The notes under the pieces are model-generated. The model was not told the origin of the DNA. It worked only from the letters and a program-made list of their open reading frames with translations, and searched no databases. Shown one piece after another: positions 22,830 through 34,618 of a DNA stretch of 64,000 nt. The number at the start of each line of letters is the position of its first letter. Within the stretch, counting starts at the first letter, position 1. The stretch comes from Clavelina lepadiformis (Eukaryota > Chordata > Ascidiacea > Aplousobranchia > Clavelinidae), in assembly GCF_947623445.1 (NCBI RefSeq), contig NC_135245.1:4037501-4101500 (forward strand), read 5' to 3'. Made by a program: the position numbers and the translations under genes.

Positions 22830-24950
22830 CTAGAATATAGAAAAGAAAGGTGTTCCAGCCATCTTGCACACTGGCCGTACATCTCCTTCGATCATCAGAG
22901 CCAATGGAGTAAAGCATGATTTGTACGCAAAAAAAATTATTACCAAACAAATAACAGCAGAAAAGCTTTGAAGCATAAACAATCGCAACAACTCTTTTAT
23001 GGTCTTAGAATAGTTCCGTTCGCTTTTACATAATGATCGGTTGTAATAAGCAACCACTTGTTCGACGCCATCAACTTTCTGGGATAAGACACAACCAACG
23101 GCGACATTTGAAGTGTCGGTGTCCAAAATAAAATGTTTATTAAAATCGAGGTAGCTTGAAACAGGTGATCTTATTAAAACACGTTCTGGCACTGGCCGGT
23201 CCAGAAAAAACGTTTTTGCTATTTCGGTAAGTTTATGTAGAAGTGCTGCAATCAGTGCATAAAGTCTTTAATGAATTTTCTATAGTCAGAAGTCAAGCCA
23301 ACAAAATGTTTAACGTGTTTGATGGACAGCGGAATTGGCCACTCCGTTACGACGTAAGTCTTGTCAGTATCACATTTTATACTCCGATAGGACACGACGT
23401 AACCACAAAAATAAACCTCAGTGTTAAACAACGTACATTTTGTAGGCTTAAAATTGAAGCCAGCAACTTCAATCCGCTCCAGAACCAATTGAAGCATATT
23501 CAGATCTTCGTTTAAAGTACGACCATACACAATTATGTCATCGAGGTAATCATCAACGCCGTTCCACTTCACGCCATTATTCGCATAAGGCGCTGAAAAT
23601 TTGGAGCAGAGTTACACAACCCCGTTAGCTTTACATTAAATTCTAAAAGACCGACATGGCTTGTGAAGGCCGTAGCCTCGAGAGAAATCTTATCCATTGG
23701 TATCTGCCAATATCCTTCTAGTCTAGAGTAGAAAAATATTTGCAACCCGCCAACTCGTCGGGACTATCTTCAATGCTCCAGTTTGGGAAACTATTTTTCT
23801 TGGTCTTTTCATTTAGCTGGCTGTTGTCGACACAAAATCGTGTCTCACATGCTCTCTTCCTCACCAACACAACTAAACGGAACTTGGCCAAAGTGATTTT
23901 GAGGGGCGTATTAGGTCTTTGATAATATCTTCCACAATTGTGTTTTCTGCTGAAGTCCCAACCTCTTTGGCGCCTGTCGCGTTAGAGTGGCCCCGCCTGT
24001 ATCTATAACGTGAGGGATATGATCAGTGCCGGCCAAGATCGTCTTTACAAACAGAAAACGCCATTTGGTGTTTTCTCAAAATCGCTTGTGTTTTCTCGTA
24101 AGACAGGTCTTCGTTAAAGTCGACGTCACCTTGTTTCTTGTGCCAGTGTTCAGGATCATTTTGCGGGGCCCTCGAGATTAGGTTAAACTGCTCCCGCATT
24201 AACACATCCGCGACCGATACAACTGAAGTTCTAAGGAATAGGATTCATAATTGAGGCACATGTGCCGGGCACTTTGCAAGGCACGTAATCTGTCACAGAG
24301 ACTGGAGAAACCGGGGCAACTCGCGTACCTTTGGTTATTAAAGTATAACGCTGTCATCGCCAAGGTTTGCCAGCAACATAAGAATACGTGTAGGCCTATA
24401 CATGGACGTCACAACACAACTAGCCGCTAAAATCCCCACTTAATGTTAAATTCAGTATTCCTCACTAAATAAGCTGAGAAGAGTAAAAGGTCTTTTCTAT
24501 CGACGTCGTTGTTGGGTTTAGCCGACACGCTGATCTCGGAAGAAGACTACGCTCTCTATCACAAAGATCTCGTTGATATTTGGGACGAGCTGCCGTTTTA
24601 GCAGAGGAACTTCAGCTTCGCTTATAAACATGTTCATAGAAGTACAGCACAAAGCTCAATGATGAAACTAAGGAAAATCAAGGCCGATTATAAAATCATG
24701 CACTATATTGAAACAAACAAAAGATCAAGATCAAAGGCTAACTCCCCAAGTTTTAACAAGACTTTACCTTTATCCACAATGAATTAGTCGCTGTCGTCGG
24801 CTCCGACAAAACGCGTTTCTACCGGTGATGCTAACATGGGTGCTTTTTCAACAGAGTTCAAACCATTCCAAAGCGATTTCCTGACGAGTGACACGCTGGC
24901 CCAGTATTCACCAAACTACATCTTATTTTGTCCTGGAAAAATTACTGTAG
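22830..24950 (-). mobile_element. Decayed Gypsy-type retroelement, copy C, lacking the hAT MITE
   Basis: The best preserved pol of the set. On the minus strand are RT with YLDDIIVYG followed by an intact FKPTKCTLF-type segment (23252-23572), the RNase H start (22830-23192, FILDTDTSNVAVGCVLSQ and ERNYSKTIKELL), RT upstream fragments (24023-24205), and part of the protease near 24840-24945. At about 23616 it has the uninterrupted target (ccgttagc) where copies A and B carry the MITE, so it separated earlier. The protease end joins directly to a discoidin-gene exon at about 24950. Confidence 0.82.
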
Positions 24951-24957
24951 GTAATGT

Positions 24958-27842
24958 TGATGAAGGGTACGAAGGAAACGATTGTTCAGTTCAAAGTAAA
25001 ATTTTCTTAGAGCAAACGCAGTAAATATCGCAATTAATGCAATGATGATTGTCATTATTTCGTCATATTGGGATCATCCGATTCTACGATATGTAAAGTT
25101 CTATAGTTCTATACAAAATCACATTTGCTTACAGGCTACACTGTATATAGGTAATCCCTGTGATTTGTTTCCGTGTGGTGAAAGGGGTGTTTGTATCTGG
25201 AATGGTGGTACCAGCTACACTTGCAGATGTCTCGTTGAATTCCGAGGAAACAACTGCGAGACATATGACGGTTGGTAAATTGCTAATAGAGTTAACAATA
25301 GAAGTGCTCGTCTCCAATTTAGAGATATCAGTTTTGCATATTGGAGTGCTAGATCAATCAAAATTGCTGACTACTGACTACTCATTGCTCACCACTGGAG
25401 CAATAGCTGCATCTATTTCATTTATATTACAGCTTTAATGTTGCTTTACAACTATCTTGATTTACGATTGCAAAACTAGTGCTTGTATAGCGTACAGGTA
25501 AAGTTGATTTTATTCTGCTGTTTTACAGCTAACTCGTGTGCACATACCGTTGGTATGGAAGATGGTAGAGTGGAAGACGGAGATATTTCGGCATCACGTA
25601 GCAGTAATCATCCATCGTACCGAGCTCGATTGCACAATTCTTATGGATGGGAAATATATTCAGGTATATCATATAATGTGCACATTTATCTACGATATTT
25701 TGCTACATGACCATCGTCATATAAAGTTAGGCTATATTATAAAGATGTCAATTTTTATAAGTATTTACAGCTATTATGTACATATTTGAGTAGTTTATTA
25801 AGTTATATTTATTATAAGGTATATTAAGTTTGTATTATTTCTATGAATATATTAATAGCATAGCCTAATTCTAGTGCATAAATAAATCCGGCGTTTTATT
25901 TACCATTTATCATTCTTATCTCTTATAGCCAACATTTATGACTGGCTTCAAGTGGATTTGAAGAAAAATACAACCGTTGTAGCTGTAGCGTCCCAGGGGA
26001 GCGCGAGTGGTTCATACTACGTGAGGGGTTACAAAATTGCATATGGGTTTGCCCCAAACGCTCTGCAAATCATCAAAGACAGCAACGGAGAAGATATGGT
26101 AAGTGTATTCTATGGTTTCATAAAGTAATCAAAGCGACTATTTTATCAAAAATATAAGTCGAAATATAACGATATATATTAAAGTTGCTAGATAAGGAAA
26201 ACGAAAGGACGGCAATAGGTTAGGGAAATGAATCCGCAAAAGCTGAATTTAGTTATTTTAGATTACACCTTTAATAATGTTATGAAATACAAGATAAATT
26301 TGGAATAGGTTGAAATTAGCAAGCGATACCTTTCAAATTTGTATAATGTTGAAATCTTTAAAGTTCAGGATATCCCGCCTTAACGGTTATTCAATTTAGC
26401 CAAACCTACAATTTCCTGAATGCCTCCATCTGTCGACCGAATCAAAGCAACGATTTGTTTAATTCTCATAAAAACTCATAATTCGGGCAGAACTTCATTC
26501 GAAAATACTTGTCGTGATCGCCCTCCGTCCTTCCAATCATGTTAAATCAAACAATAAAAACAACGCACCGTTCATCAAGCTACAGTAATTAAAAGTTGCA
26601 ATGGGCATTCCTTGCTTCGAGGAGGGAAGGCGTAGGAGGGATTCGAGACAGTTCGGTACACTGATCGCACATTTGATAAAACGTGCGAGTTTTCAATCAA
26701 AACTTAAACACGTGTTTACAAACGAATGATATTCTTTATAACTGTGTGGGTTCGAGATGTCATATCGGTATATACAAAAAAATACAAAAGTCAAAGTCTG
26801 TGTTAACTTATACCCTATAGGCTACAGTGCAACAAACATGTGCGTGCAAGCAAGCTACATACGTTCAGTATAAAACGTTAAAAACGAAAACCTAAAAAAG
26901 TGCAAGAAAACAAAACATACGTTTCGTAACAGTTGTTTAAGATTTATTCAAAATTAGTAGCTTTGAACGCTCGAAATATTGACAGTTTATAATTGTTAAA
27001 CAATGACATGTAAAAGCCTGGTCGTTTTAGCAAATGCACCAAGTAAAATCTCCGTCAAAAAGTGAGTCCAGTGCTGTAACACATCTGTGCTTAATATAAA
27101 AGAAAACATGACAAAAATTTTTAAAATGCCTTGTTGGTACAGTATATGTAGACCTACTCTCAAATACTGACATGGAATAATTAGGTTGACAATCGCACAA
27201 CGATGCAAATTGCGATAAACGTGACATCACAGAGGAAAATCCTTAGGAGCAAACGCTCGGTAAATTTTCGATATTCCTCACTGTTTTTTTCGAAAAAAGT
27301 TGGAAGTTAAGAGTTTTCTATTATAAAATTCAAATGCAAGTTTAAAGCATAAAGTTTAAACGCATCTTTCTGATCGAGGTTTTAGTTTAACTTAACTTTT
27401 TCCGGAATTTATACCAGAGTCACAAAAAGAGATACAAAGAAGTGCAAGATCCTAATTTGAACTATAGGTATATTGATATTTAAAAAAAGATATTTGTAGA
27501 CTAAATGTTAACCAATTTTCTGCTGAGTACAAAGCAAAACAGCAACAATAAAATATTTTGCTTGACTACGGTCGTAAACAAAAAAGGCCGTTACACCTGA
27601 AATGAATTTCGAGGAATGAAATGCATTTATATGTAGCAAGTATGTCTAACCTATTTCAACAAAGTTTAAGAAATTATCATTCAGCTTTTTCCCAGATTTT
27701 TCAAGGAAATTCGAACCACAATACAGTCGTGAGAAACAATTTCCCTTCTCCGGTTAGAGCGAGATATTTCAGGATTCTTCTACAAAGTTGGAATGGCGGT
27801 TATGGAGGCCTACGCTTAGAGTACTATTCCTGCTATCCTTAA
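24958..27842 (+). pseudogene. 5'-truncated collagen/EGF/discoidin gene, copy 3
   Basis: Only the 3' half is present: a fragment of exon 5 (24958-24995, DEGYEGNDCSVQ), exon 6 EGF (25151-25270), exon 7 (25529-25663), exon 8 (25929-26098) and exon 9 (27696-27842, ending LRLEYYSCYP). These exons keep open frames, canonical splice sites and the expected phases, so decay after truncation is slight. The discoidin part is more diverged from copies 1, 2 and 5 and resembles copy 4, including the two-residue tail after the last Cys. Signal peptide, collagen, neck, first EGF and sushi exons are missing and replaced by retroelement copy C. Intron 8 is long (1.6 kb) and holds nothing recognised. It might still be transcribed from a new 5' end. 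Confidence 0.75.
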
Positions 27843-28210
27843 ACATTTTTTGACGGCAAAGTTTTAGATGAGATTGAATGTTAATCATACTTCTCTTAGT
27901 GTTGCTTTTATTTTGGTTACAATTTAATCTAATAATTGTATGGGAAAGATTCCTTGATACGTTGGTTATTTCAAACGTCCAATAACACATAAGCAGCAGC
28001 ATATGTAATGAATATTACAGGGAAATCTTATAAAACGAAAAATATCACTAAGTACCTTGAGATTATTCCATCAAAGACGTATATATTTGTTTTTGTACTT
28101 AACAATTGCATACACTGTTATTTTGTTAAACACTTTAACTAAACACGAAAAGTGAGGCCTAAAAGAAACGCCTAAAGTGGTTACATGTTTAAATCGCACA
28201 TGTTTATTCT

Positions 28211-28316
28211 GTTTGGTGTTTAAATGTTGTACGTGTTTACTAACTAGGTGTTTATTATCTTTGGTGTTTATGTTTAAATGTTGTACGTGTTTACTAACTA
28301 GGTGTTTATTATCTTT
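28211..28316. repeat. Subterminal tandem repeat of the EnSpm-like element
   Basis: Two copies of a roughly 50-56-bp unit containing gttgtacgtgtttactaac and ggtgtttattatct lie side by side. Subterminal repeats are known binding sites for element-encoded proteins in plant CACTA elements; the same role here is an inference. Confidence 0.75.
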
Positions 28317-28484
28317 TGCGTCTAGTCATTTGGCAGTCCAAATTTCCAAAAGAAACGTTTATTAAGGTACAATCACGAAACAGAAAGGAAACAAATCACA
28401 AAAACAAGGCAGGTACAGAAACACGGGCGCCGCAATTAGGGCACGTACTATTGACAGGGGGCATAATTCTAAAAAGGGCAAAAT

Positions 28485-31400
28485 TCATAATGTTACATGT
28501 TCATATTGCTTCTCAAAGAAGACGTATTTGGAGGACTTATGATAACCACACAGACTATCCTTCAACAGATGAGCTTGTAAAAAACCCAAAATAGGGTAAA
28601 CCTTTGGGTATTGCAATTGCCAAGCATAATAACAACCGATAAGTTGCATTAAATAACCTAACACCACCCTCGAATCGTTGTTACATGTGATGTGAATTGA
28701 ATCAGCAACAATGAATGCTTGCATGGTTCCTGCTTCGTTGTAAGAAACAAGCAAACTTGGCGGTGTTTTCTTTCTGGAGTTTAAATTAATCCGAAATGCC
28801 TAAAAAATTAAAACAAAAGTGTCAATCTATACAAATTGTTATGTGAAGCCATCAGTTAAATGAAGCAACTACAACTCACATCAACAGTCTGAATTGTATC
28901 AAACAGATTTGTTTTGCGAGTCGGCTGAAGTTGTTTTTGTAACCTCAGAAAAAGATTAAGTTCATCCTGTTGTGATGGATCCTACAAAAATTTTGTTAGG
29001 TTAATACACCATTTAAAATGAATTTATAATTTATTCAATATATATCAAATGTCTCAAGATCTGAACGCATTGTTCTTCAACAAAGCATAAGTAATAAACT
29101 AGCACACAAACAACCAACTTTTTGTTAATTGCTGCATGAATGCTTAGATTGCTCACCTCAGTTTCATCGCATTGCCGCTCAACATTGCTGTTAAATATTT
29201 TGTCAAGTGTTGTTAGCATGATTACATAAGCCTCTTCTATCGCATTGCAATCATATTCATAAACGTTTTTGAATTCTTCCTCAATCTGCATAATTTATCA
29301 TCATATCAATAACCATGTCGCAGCTTCCAAACATGATCTACAACTGTAATCCTGTACAAAAGTATCAAAATCTAAAACATCTTATCATAGTTTCTCTCAG
29401 AGACTTACAAAAGGCATGTGGCCCAATAATGGAAACTTTTCAATGATTTCACTGACGCAACCATCTTTCATTAAACGAATTGCTTCTTGTCGAAAGACAG
29501 CATTGGCATTAAATGCCTGTTTTAGTAAACTATACTCCCATTCTGATTCTTCCTTTTGTAATTGTTGTCTAATAAATTCAGCCGCCTTTTCTTTTGTCCA
29601 TTCTGAATCTACAGTAATTACAAATATAACACGGCATGTGCAGTCTACATCAAAATTAGTTCAATATATCCAATAATATAAATTTTATGTGGATCAAAAA
29701 TATATAATTCTGCATCACCTGCCACTCTTTGCAGCTGAAGGAAACCTAACGATGCGGATCGTTTACCATGTGATGGCACAGGTGGATGGCTTCTCTTCCA
29801 CCGTAAATTTCTAAGCTTTTCTGATAACTTTCTACAGAAAAAGCCCTTAAAGAAATAGTTTAGTATAAATTGTTATAGCCTATTAAGTACAAAAATATTT
29901 TATAATATAGGAAATTTATCATTACAGTGTATTGAAAACTTTTTCTTTAGGCTCCATACATCACTAATTATGTCTTCATTCTACTAATTGATTAAAGCAG
30001 CAGTTTTCAAACATTCTTCACTCAAAGCACATCCCACACTAAAGTTTCAGGACAAACCTTGCTGATTTAAAAATTTTCTTACTACTAAATGATCAAAATG
30101 AAATGTTTACCCAAGGTTTTGCTCTAGAATCAGAAGTTCCAGAAAAGTTTAAAGAGGGGTATCTTTTCAGCATTTGCTTTCCAAATGCCTCATACTCAGA
30201 CTTTGTCTTGATATCACCATTAAATAACAAAAAAGAAGCCGTTTCTGCAACAACCATATGGAAATTTTTTTTATCTATGACAGGTGCAGCAAGGATAAGC
30301 TCAACTTCTTCTTTGAATTTAGGTAAAACCATGGTATAGCTCTCAAAAGCAAGCACATCCTCATTAACGTCAGCAATAACTTCAGTATCTCTGCTGTTTG
30401 AACATTGTGATTCATATGACACCTGGAAAGATAAAGGAAAAATTCTAAGCAATAACAATAATTCAGCTTTGAACTGTCTCAGTTTAATTCCTGATCTTAT
30501 TCAAAGTTTGAAAAATATTAACAGGTGACACTCTAGTACTTCTAGACCACTAGACTACTTCTGTTTGCGTTTCCATAAACACAAGCAATTTATTCACTAT
30601 TCCCACTTTCCCTGGATACATCAAGCGTAAATCACTTTCAGTAAGTTTTTTAAAGGCAAGTTCGTCAACCTCGTTCTCTGCAAACATGGAAATAATTTAA
30701 ATTCAATTTGTAAAATTTGAAAATTATTAGAAAGTAAAATTTAATGAAAGTTGCAAGCAATGCAGATAAAACATGATGACCATTTTGATACTCTACTAAA
30801 AAATAGTCACTTATGTATTTGCAAGTTAAAAGTACGTCGAAAATTTCTACAACCCACTCAAACGTTTACTGTATTAAAAATAGTAACATTTCCAACACAA
30901 TGATCGATTCATTATCTTGGGAAGCTGGAAATACTGTAAATTGAAAGGGCAGCAATGTAATTATCTAACTGAGCCTGCAAATATGGCTTCACTACTGTAT
31001 AAGATAAGAAAAGCATATTATTTTGGAAAACAATCTTCTCCAAATTATACTGGAAGTAAACCTAACTAAGATTGGCTTTTTAATCACTCCAAACCCTACC
31101 CACATGTTGCATCATAACAAAAGTCTTGTGCTTAGCGCAATGCACTAATTGTGGCCAAACACAGAAAGATTTTGCAAGCAACAAAAATGAAGTAGATTCT
31201 GAACGCAACACTTCAAAGCAATTCAACTCACGACAAAAATCACCAGTAACAAGATCATTACAAAAAAAGCAAGTCACATCATCAATAATGACAATTTCTT
31301 TTAATTCAGTAAACTCAGGAACCTCAGTACCCTGCTCACTAGAGAAATCTTTTAACAAAACTGTTCCTCTCCTATATGTTATCCCGTGAATTTTAACTTC

Positions 31401-34400
31401 CCCAACAAAGAGAACTCTTTCCAAAGTGTTTCCAGGAAAACCAGCATCAAGCATAAAAGTCAATAGTTGTGGTAAATTGTTTTCGATTTCTTCCAAAGTA
31501 ACTGTTCTTATTTTAGAATTACAAACTTGGTGATCGAGATAATTTTGGCAACGAAGACCTGATTCATCTATCATATTACAACACATCCATTTTTGGTGAA
31601 AAACTGACAAGCTAAGCGGTAAATTTATGAAGTTGAACCATTTCTTCTGTTTGAAAAAGCCATTTTTGGCTTCAAGTCTCATACACCAGTGATAACGAAG
31701 TGGCCCAAACAAGCGCATTTGCTCTCCAAGGTGCACCATATAGTGCATTTTTGGTGTGAAGGAATGGTCTGGATAAAGCATTTGCGTAACATCAATATAT
31801 GTAGCTACGAGGCACTCCAGCTCTACAATTGTGTCCTTGTACACAGTGACAGATGTGCATAGTTGTACAATTTGTAGTAACCTAATAAAATTCATCCAAT
31901 TATTATTTTGTGGAGGGATCCAGTCAACAACAAAAAATGGTAGCAAATGCATCAAGTTGAGCATACTAGCAGCTGTTTGAGGAAAAGTAGAACCATCCAG
32001 TAAATGCTTCTTCTCAATTATCTGTGGCTTGTCCAGGCCCTCTTCTACAGAATACTCAAAAAACTCAATGCAGTGATTAAATTGCTCCAAAGTGAAATAT
32101 TTTTTCTCAAAAATCAAATATAACATCACATGCTGCACTTCTGACTTGCAAACACCTTCCAATAAAATATGCATAGGGTCTTGCAAAATACATTGACAAA
32201 TATCAAATCCAGGAATATCCAAAAGGAATGATGATTTTGTTATACCCCATTGAGATGAATAGGCTGTCCTTTGATCTGCCATGCCATTTAAACTAACTAT
32301 TCTCGAAACATGCTCACTGTGCGTTCGTAACGGGCATCTTTGATGCTCTAAATAGCTGCTTAAAGTAGCTCTGGTCACGTTACATCTTCTGCATGGGCAA
32401 TTTGCTGCACCAACTCCCTCTTTGAACCCACCCATTGCCTGTGCTGCTGGAGTGTCTCCCACAGCATAGAGTAACAACCCCTGAAATAACCTTTGTTGAC
32501 CTCCAACATTTAAAAGAACACCATTATACAACTCTATCATGCTCTGTACGAAATCTTTTAGCATCATCCCAACGGCATCAAACTCCTTGATATCCTTAGA
32601 TTTACCCAAACAAAGTAACTGTATTAATTTCAACTTGTTTCTCACGTAAGGGGGTAAATTCAACAATGTCCAATAGTAAACAGTAATTTTATGCTTCTTT
32701 CGGTATGACCCGATAGGATTAACTATCTCAAAATCATCTGTATACAACGAGAAAAGCAAACAGCTAACACTACTTCTCATTAACTCATGACTTTGCCAAT
32801 AAGCACCATCTCCAATGTCAACCAATCTATCAGCAAAGCTTTGTGTTGTGTTTGAATTTAAGTGGCTCAAGACTTCTGGCATATTAAGTAAAGAAGTGAG
32901 CTGAGATAAAAATGGTACATAATACACCTTTACAGGTTGGCGAATTCGCTGAACACCAGACTTTCCTTTTATATTTTTGTACTTTGCACCAATAACTGCA
33001 GCAATCGGTTTCACAAAACCAAAATGATTTGTAAAATACTCCTCTTGTGAGCTTTTAGTCATCAGCCTATCGAAGGAACAGCCGATTTTATTAGGATTCG
33101 CAATAGCATTATTCATGGAGGAAATTTTCTTCTCAATCAAGCAAGACATTGACTTTAAAATATCTTTTACAGCGCTTTCACTTGATTTATGGAAGGTGAG
33201 AAGTTTTAAAATAAATGCGGCTTCATTACGCAAAGAGTCTGTTTGACTATAAGAGCCAGTGGGAGCAGTATTCATCATAAAGGTATTAACTTCAGGTAAG
33301 TCCATATCCTGTTCATTGTTATGAACATTGCTGCTAGATTGAATATGGTATCGTTGGCAATGGTTTAAAAACTGTTTATATTTTGTAAACCGTCTCCTGC
33401 AGTCCTCTGCACCGCACTGATAAACCAGGTTCGAGTCACGATGTTTCTTCAATATGTGTTTGTTTAAATTTAAGCGTGACAAAGCAGTATGAGAACAAAA
33501 CATGCATGAATAATTATTTAACGATGTCATAAGGCTAAAAGGAAACTACAAGTCCACCACTATTAAGCTAAATCAATGTTATCCCTAAATAAAAAGTGCA
33601 CATAGCAAAAAACAATCTTGAAAAAAATCATAATACTTTGGAAGTAGACAGCAATTTTACCAGTGTTGTAGCTTAACATAACGGAATAGATTAATAAATT
33701 TTCCTGTTTTGTGTTTGACAATAGGAAACAATAGGCATACCTTACAAAGAAAATAACCAAAATACATCTCACGCTGTTTTATCAACTTCACTCATCAAGG
33801 TTAATTTTAATGCATATATTTAAATGGTGTACTATTTCCGATCGCATAAAATGGATCGCATAAATGGATTGGATATAAAAGATCTGTGCAAAAAGCTACA
33901 AAGCAAATTATTCTTTTGTTTCATTTTAATTAATAGGCCTATACATAGTTTTAATTATGTATGGGAATTAAACGTTTGCCTTTATCAAATATTTCATATC
34001 TTTGGTCCAATTTTTAAAAGCAGTCATTTTGCATTGGACTCATGCTAAACTAATTGCCCATTGTTAACATTCAGAGTATTTAGGCCCCTTATTTGATCAT
34101 GTTAAACATGTGTGAAAGTACAAATGGTCACTTGTGGTCGTTCATCAAGACTAGTGCAAATCATCATGCTTGGTTTACAGTTCTTAACATAACTTAAGTT
34201 TAATTTATTTTCTCAAATGCATTCTAAGATATAAACTTTATTTTTATCTGTTAGGTGTCAACCTGTTCTATCAACCTATAATACATATATAGAAAACTGT
34301 AGACTAACACAGCACTACAGTAGAAAGTTTGCAAAAGGAGACGTTGGTTTTGCTGTATCTGCAATTTGGAACATATCCAAACTTTAAAAAATATATGCCG

Positions 34401-34618
34401 CTTGATATGATTGTAATATACACAAGCGCTAGGCCTATAGCATCTGCATTTTCCTTGTTACATGTCGTAACCGAAATCTACTTCAGTTACTCATTTTGCA
34501 AACTTTCTAGTGAAGTACAAGCACAGCAAACAAAGTACAGCTTACCTTTCATGGTCTTAGCCACCTCTACTGAAAAGTTAGCATTTACTAGTTTTTGAAA
34601 TATACCATCACAATCCAT
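28485..34618 (-). CDS. SAM-domain protein (SAMD3-like), second gene of the EnSpm-like element
   Basis: Eight exons on the minus strand: 34618-34546, 30677-30559, 30422-30111, 29845-29719, 29608-29409, 29285-29157, 28981-28880 and 28799-28485. They join without a stop to 458 residues, and every junction is GT/AG with matching phase. Exons 1-2 give a SAM domain (about residues 1-60, MDCDGIFQKLVNANFS, then ELAFKKLTESDLRLMYPGK and KLLVFM). The middle has TKSEYEAFGKQMLKRYPSL and KLSEKLRNLRWKR, and later SEWTKEKAAEFIRQQLQKEE, resembling the SAMD3-like proteins that are multicopy in fish genomes. Intron 1 is 3.9 kb and contains the whole transposase ORF. It may act as a DNA-binding or accessory transposition protein, as the second gene of plant CACTA elements does; this is inferred. 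The true 5' end is unknown. Confidence 0.75.
31080..33530 (-). CDS. C2H2 zinc-finger transposase of the EnSpm-like element
   Basis: A single uninterrupted ORF of 816 codons, by far the longest in the window. Two C2H2 fingers open it (C9-x2-C12-x12-H25-x4-H30 and C39-x4-C44-x12-H57-x4-H62). A Cys cluster (CPCRRC) precedes LQDPMHILLEGV at about residue 450. MHYMVHLGEQMRLFGPLRYHW and EAKNGFFKQKKW follow at about 597-625, a layout like the tnp2/DUF4218 transposases of EnSpm elements. The D of DPMH and the E of EAKNG are candidate catalytic acids, by analogy only. It presumably cuts and joins the CACTG ends. No stop or frameshift suggests recent activity. It lies wholly inside intron 1 of the SAM-domain gene, same strand. 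An upstream non-coding exon cannot be excluded. Confidence 0.82.
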   Translation of the reverse strand: MTSLNNYSCMFCSHTALSRLNLNKHILKKHRDSNLVYQCGAEDCRRRFTKYKQFLNHCQRYHIQSSSNVHNNEQDMDLPEVNTFMMNTAPTGSYSQTDSLRNEAAFILKLLTFHKSSESAVKDILKSMSCLIEKKISSMNNAIANPNKIGCSFDRLMTKSSQEEYFTNHFGFVKPIAAVIGAKYKNIKGKSGVQRIRQPVKVYYVPFLSQLTSLLNMPEVLSHLNSNTTQSFADRLVDIGDGAYWQSHELMRSSVSCLLFSLYTDDFEIVNPIGSYRKKHKITVYYWTLLNLPPYVRNKLKLIQLLCLGKSKDIKEFDAVGMMLKDFVQSMIELYNGVLLNVGGQQRLFQGLLLYAVGDTPAAQAMGGFKEGVGAANCPCRRCNVTRATLSSYLEHQRCPLRTHSEHVSRIVSLNGMADQRTAYSSQWGITKSSFLLDIPGFDICQCILQDPMHILLEGVCKSEVQHVMLYLIFEKKYFTLEQFNHCIEFFEYSVEEGLDKPQIIEKKHLLDGSTFPQTAASMLNLMHLLPFFVVDWIPPQNNNWMNFIRLLQIVQLCTSVTVYKDTIVELECLVATYIDVTQMLYPDHSFTPKMHYMVHLGEQMRLFGPLRYHWCMRLEAKNGFFKQKKWFNFINLPLSLSVFHQKWMCCNMIDESGLRCQNYLDHQVCNSKIRTVTLEEIENNLPQLLTFMLDAGFPGNTLERVLFVGEVKIHGITYRRGTVLLKDFSSEQGTEVPEFTELKEIVIIDDVTCFFCNDLVTGDFCRELNCFEVLRSESTSFLLLAKSFCVWPQLVHCAKHKTFVMMQHVGRVWSD

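Noticed and set aside
24836..25024. ORF spanning the retroelement and exon 5 fragment of copy 3
   Set aside because: It reads the protease region on the wrong strand and only by chance enters the EGF frame; not a designed fusion.
31126..31389. Plus-strand ORF opposite the transposase
   Set aside because: Shadow of the 816-codon minus-strand ORF.
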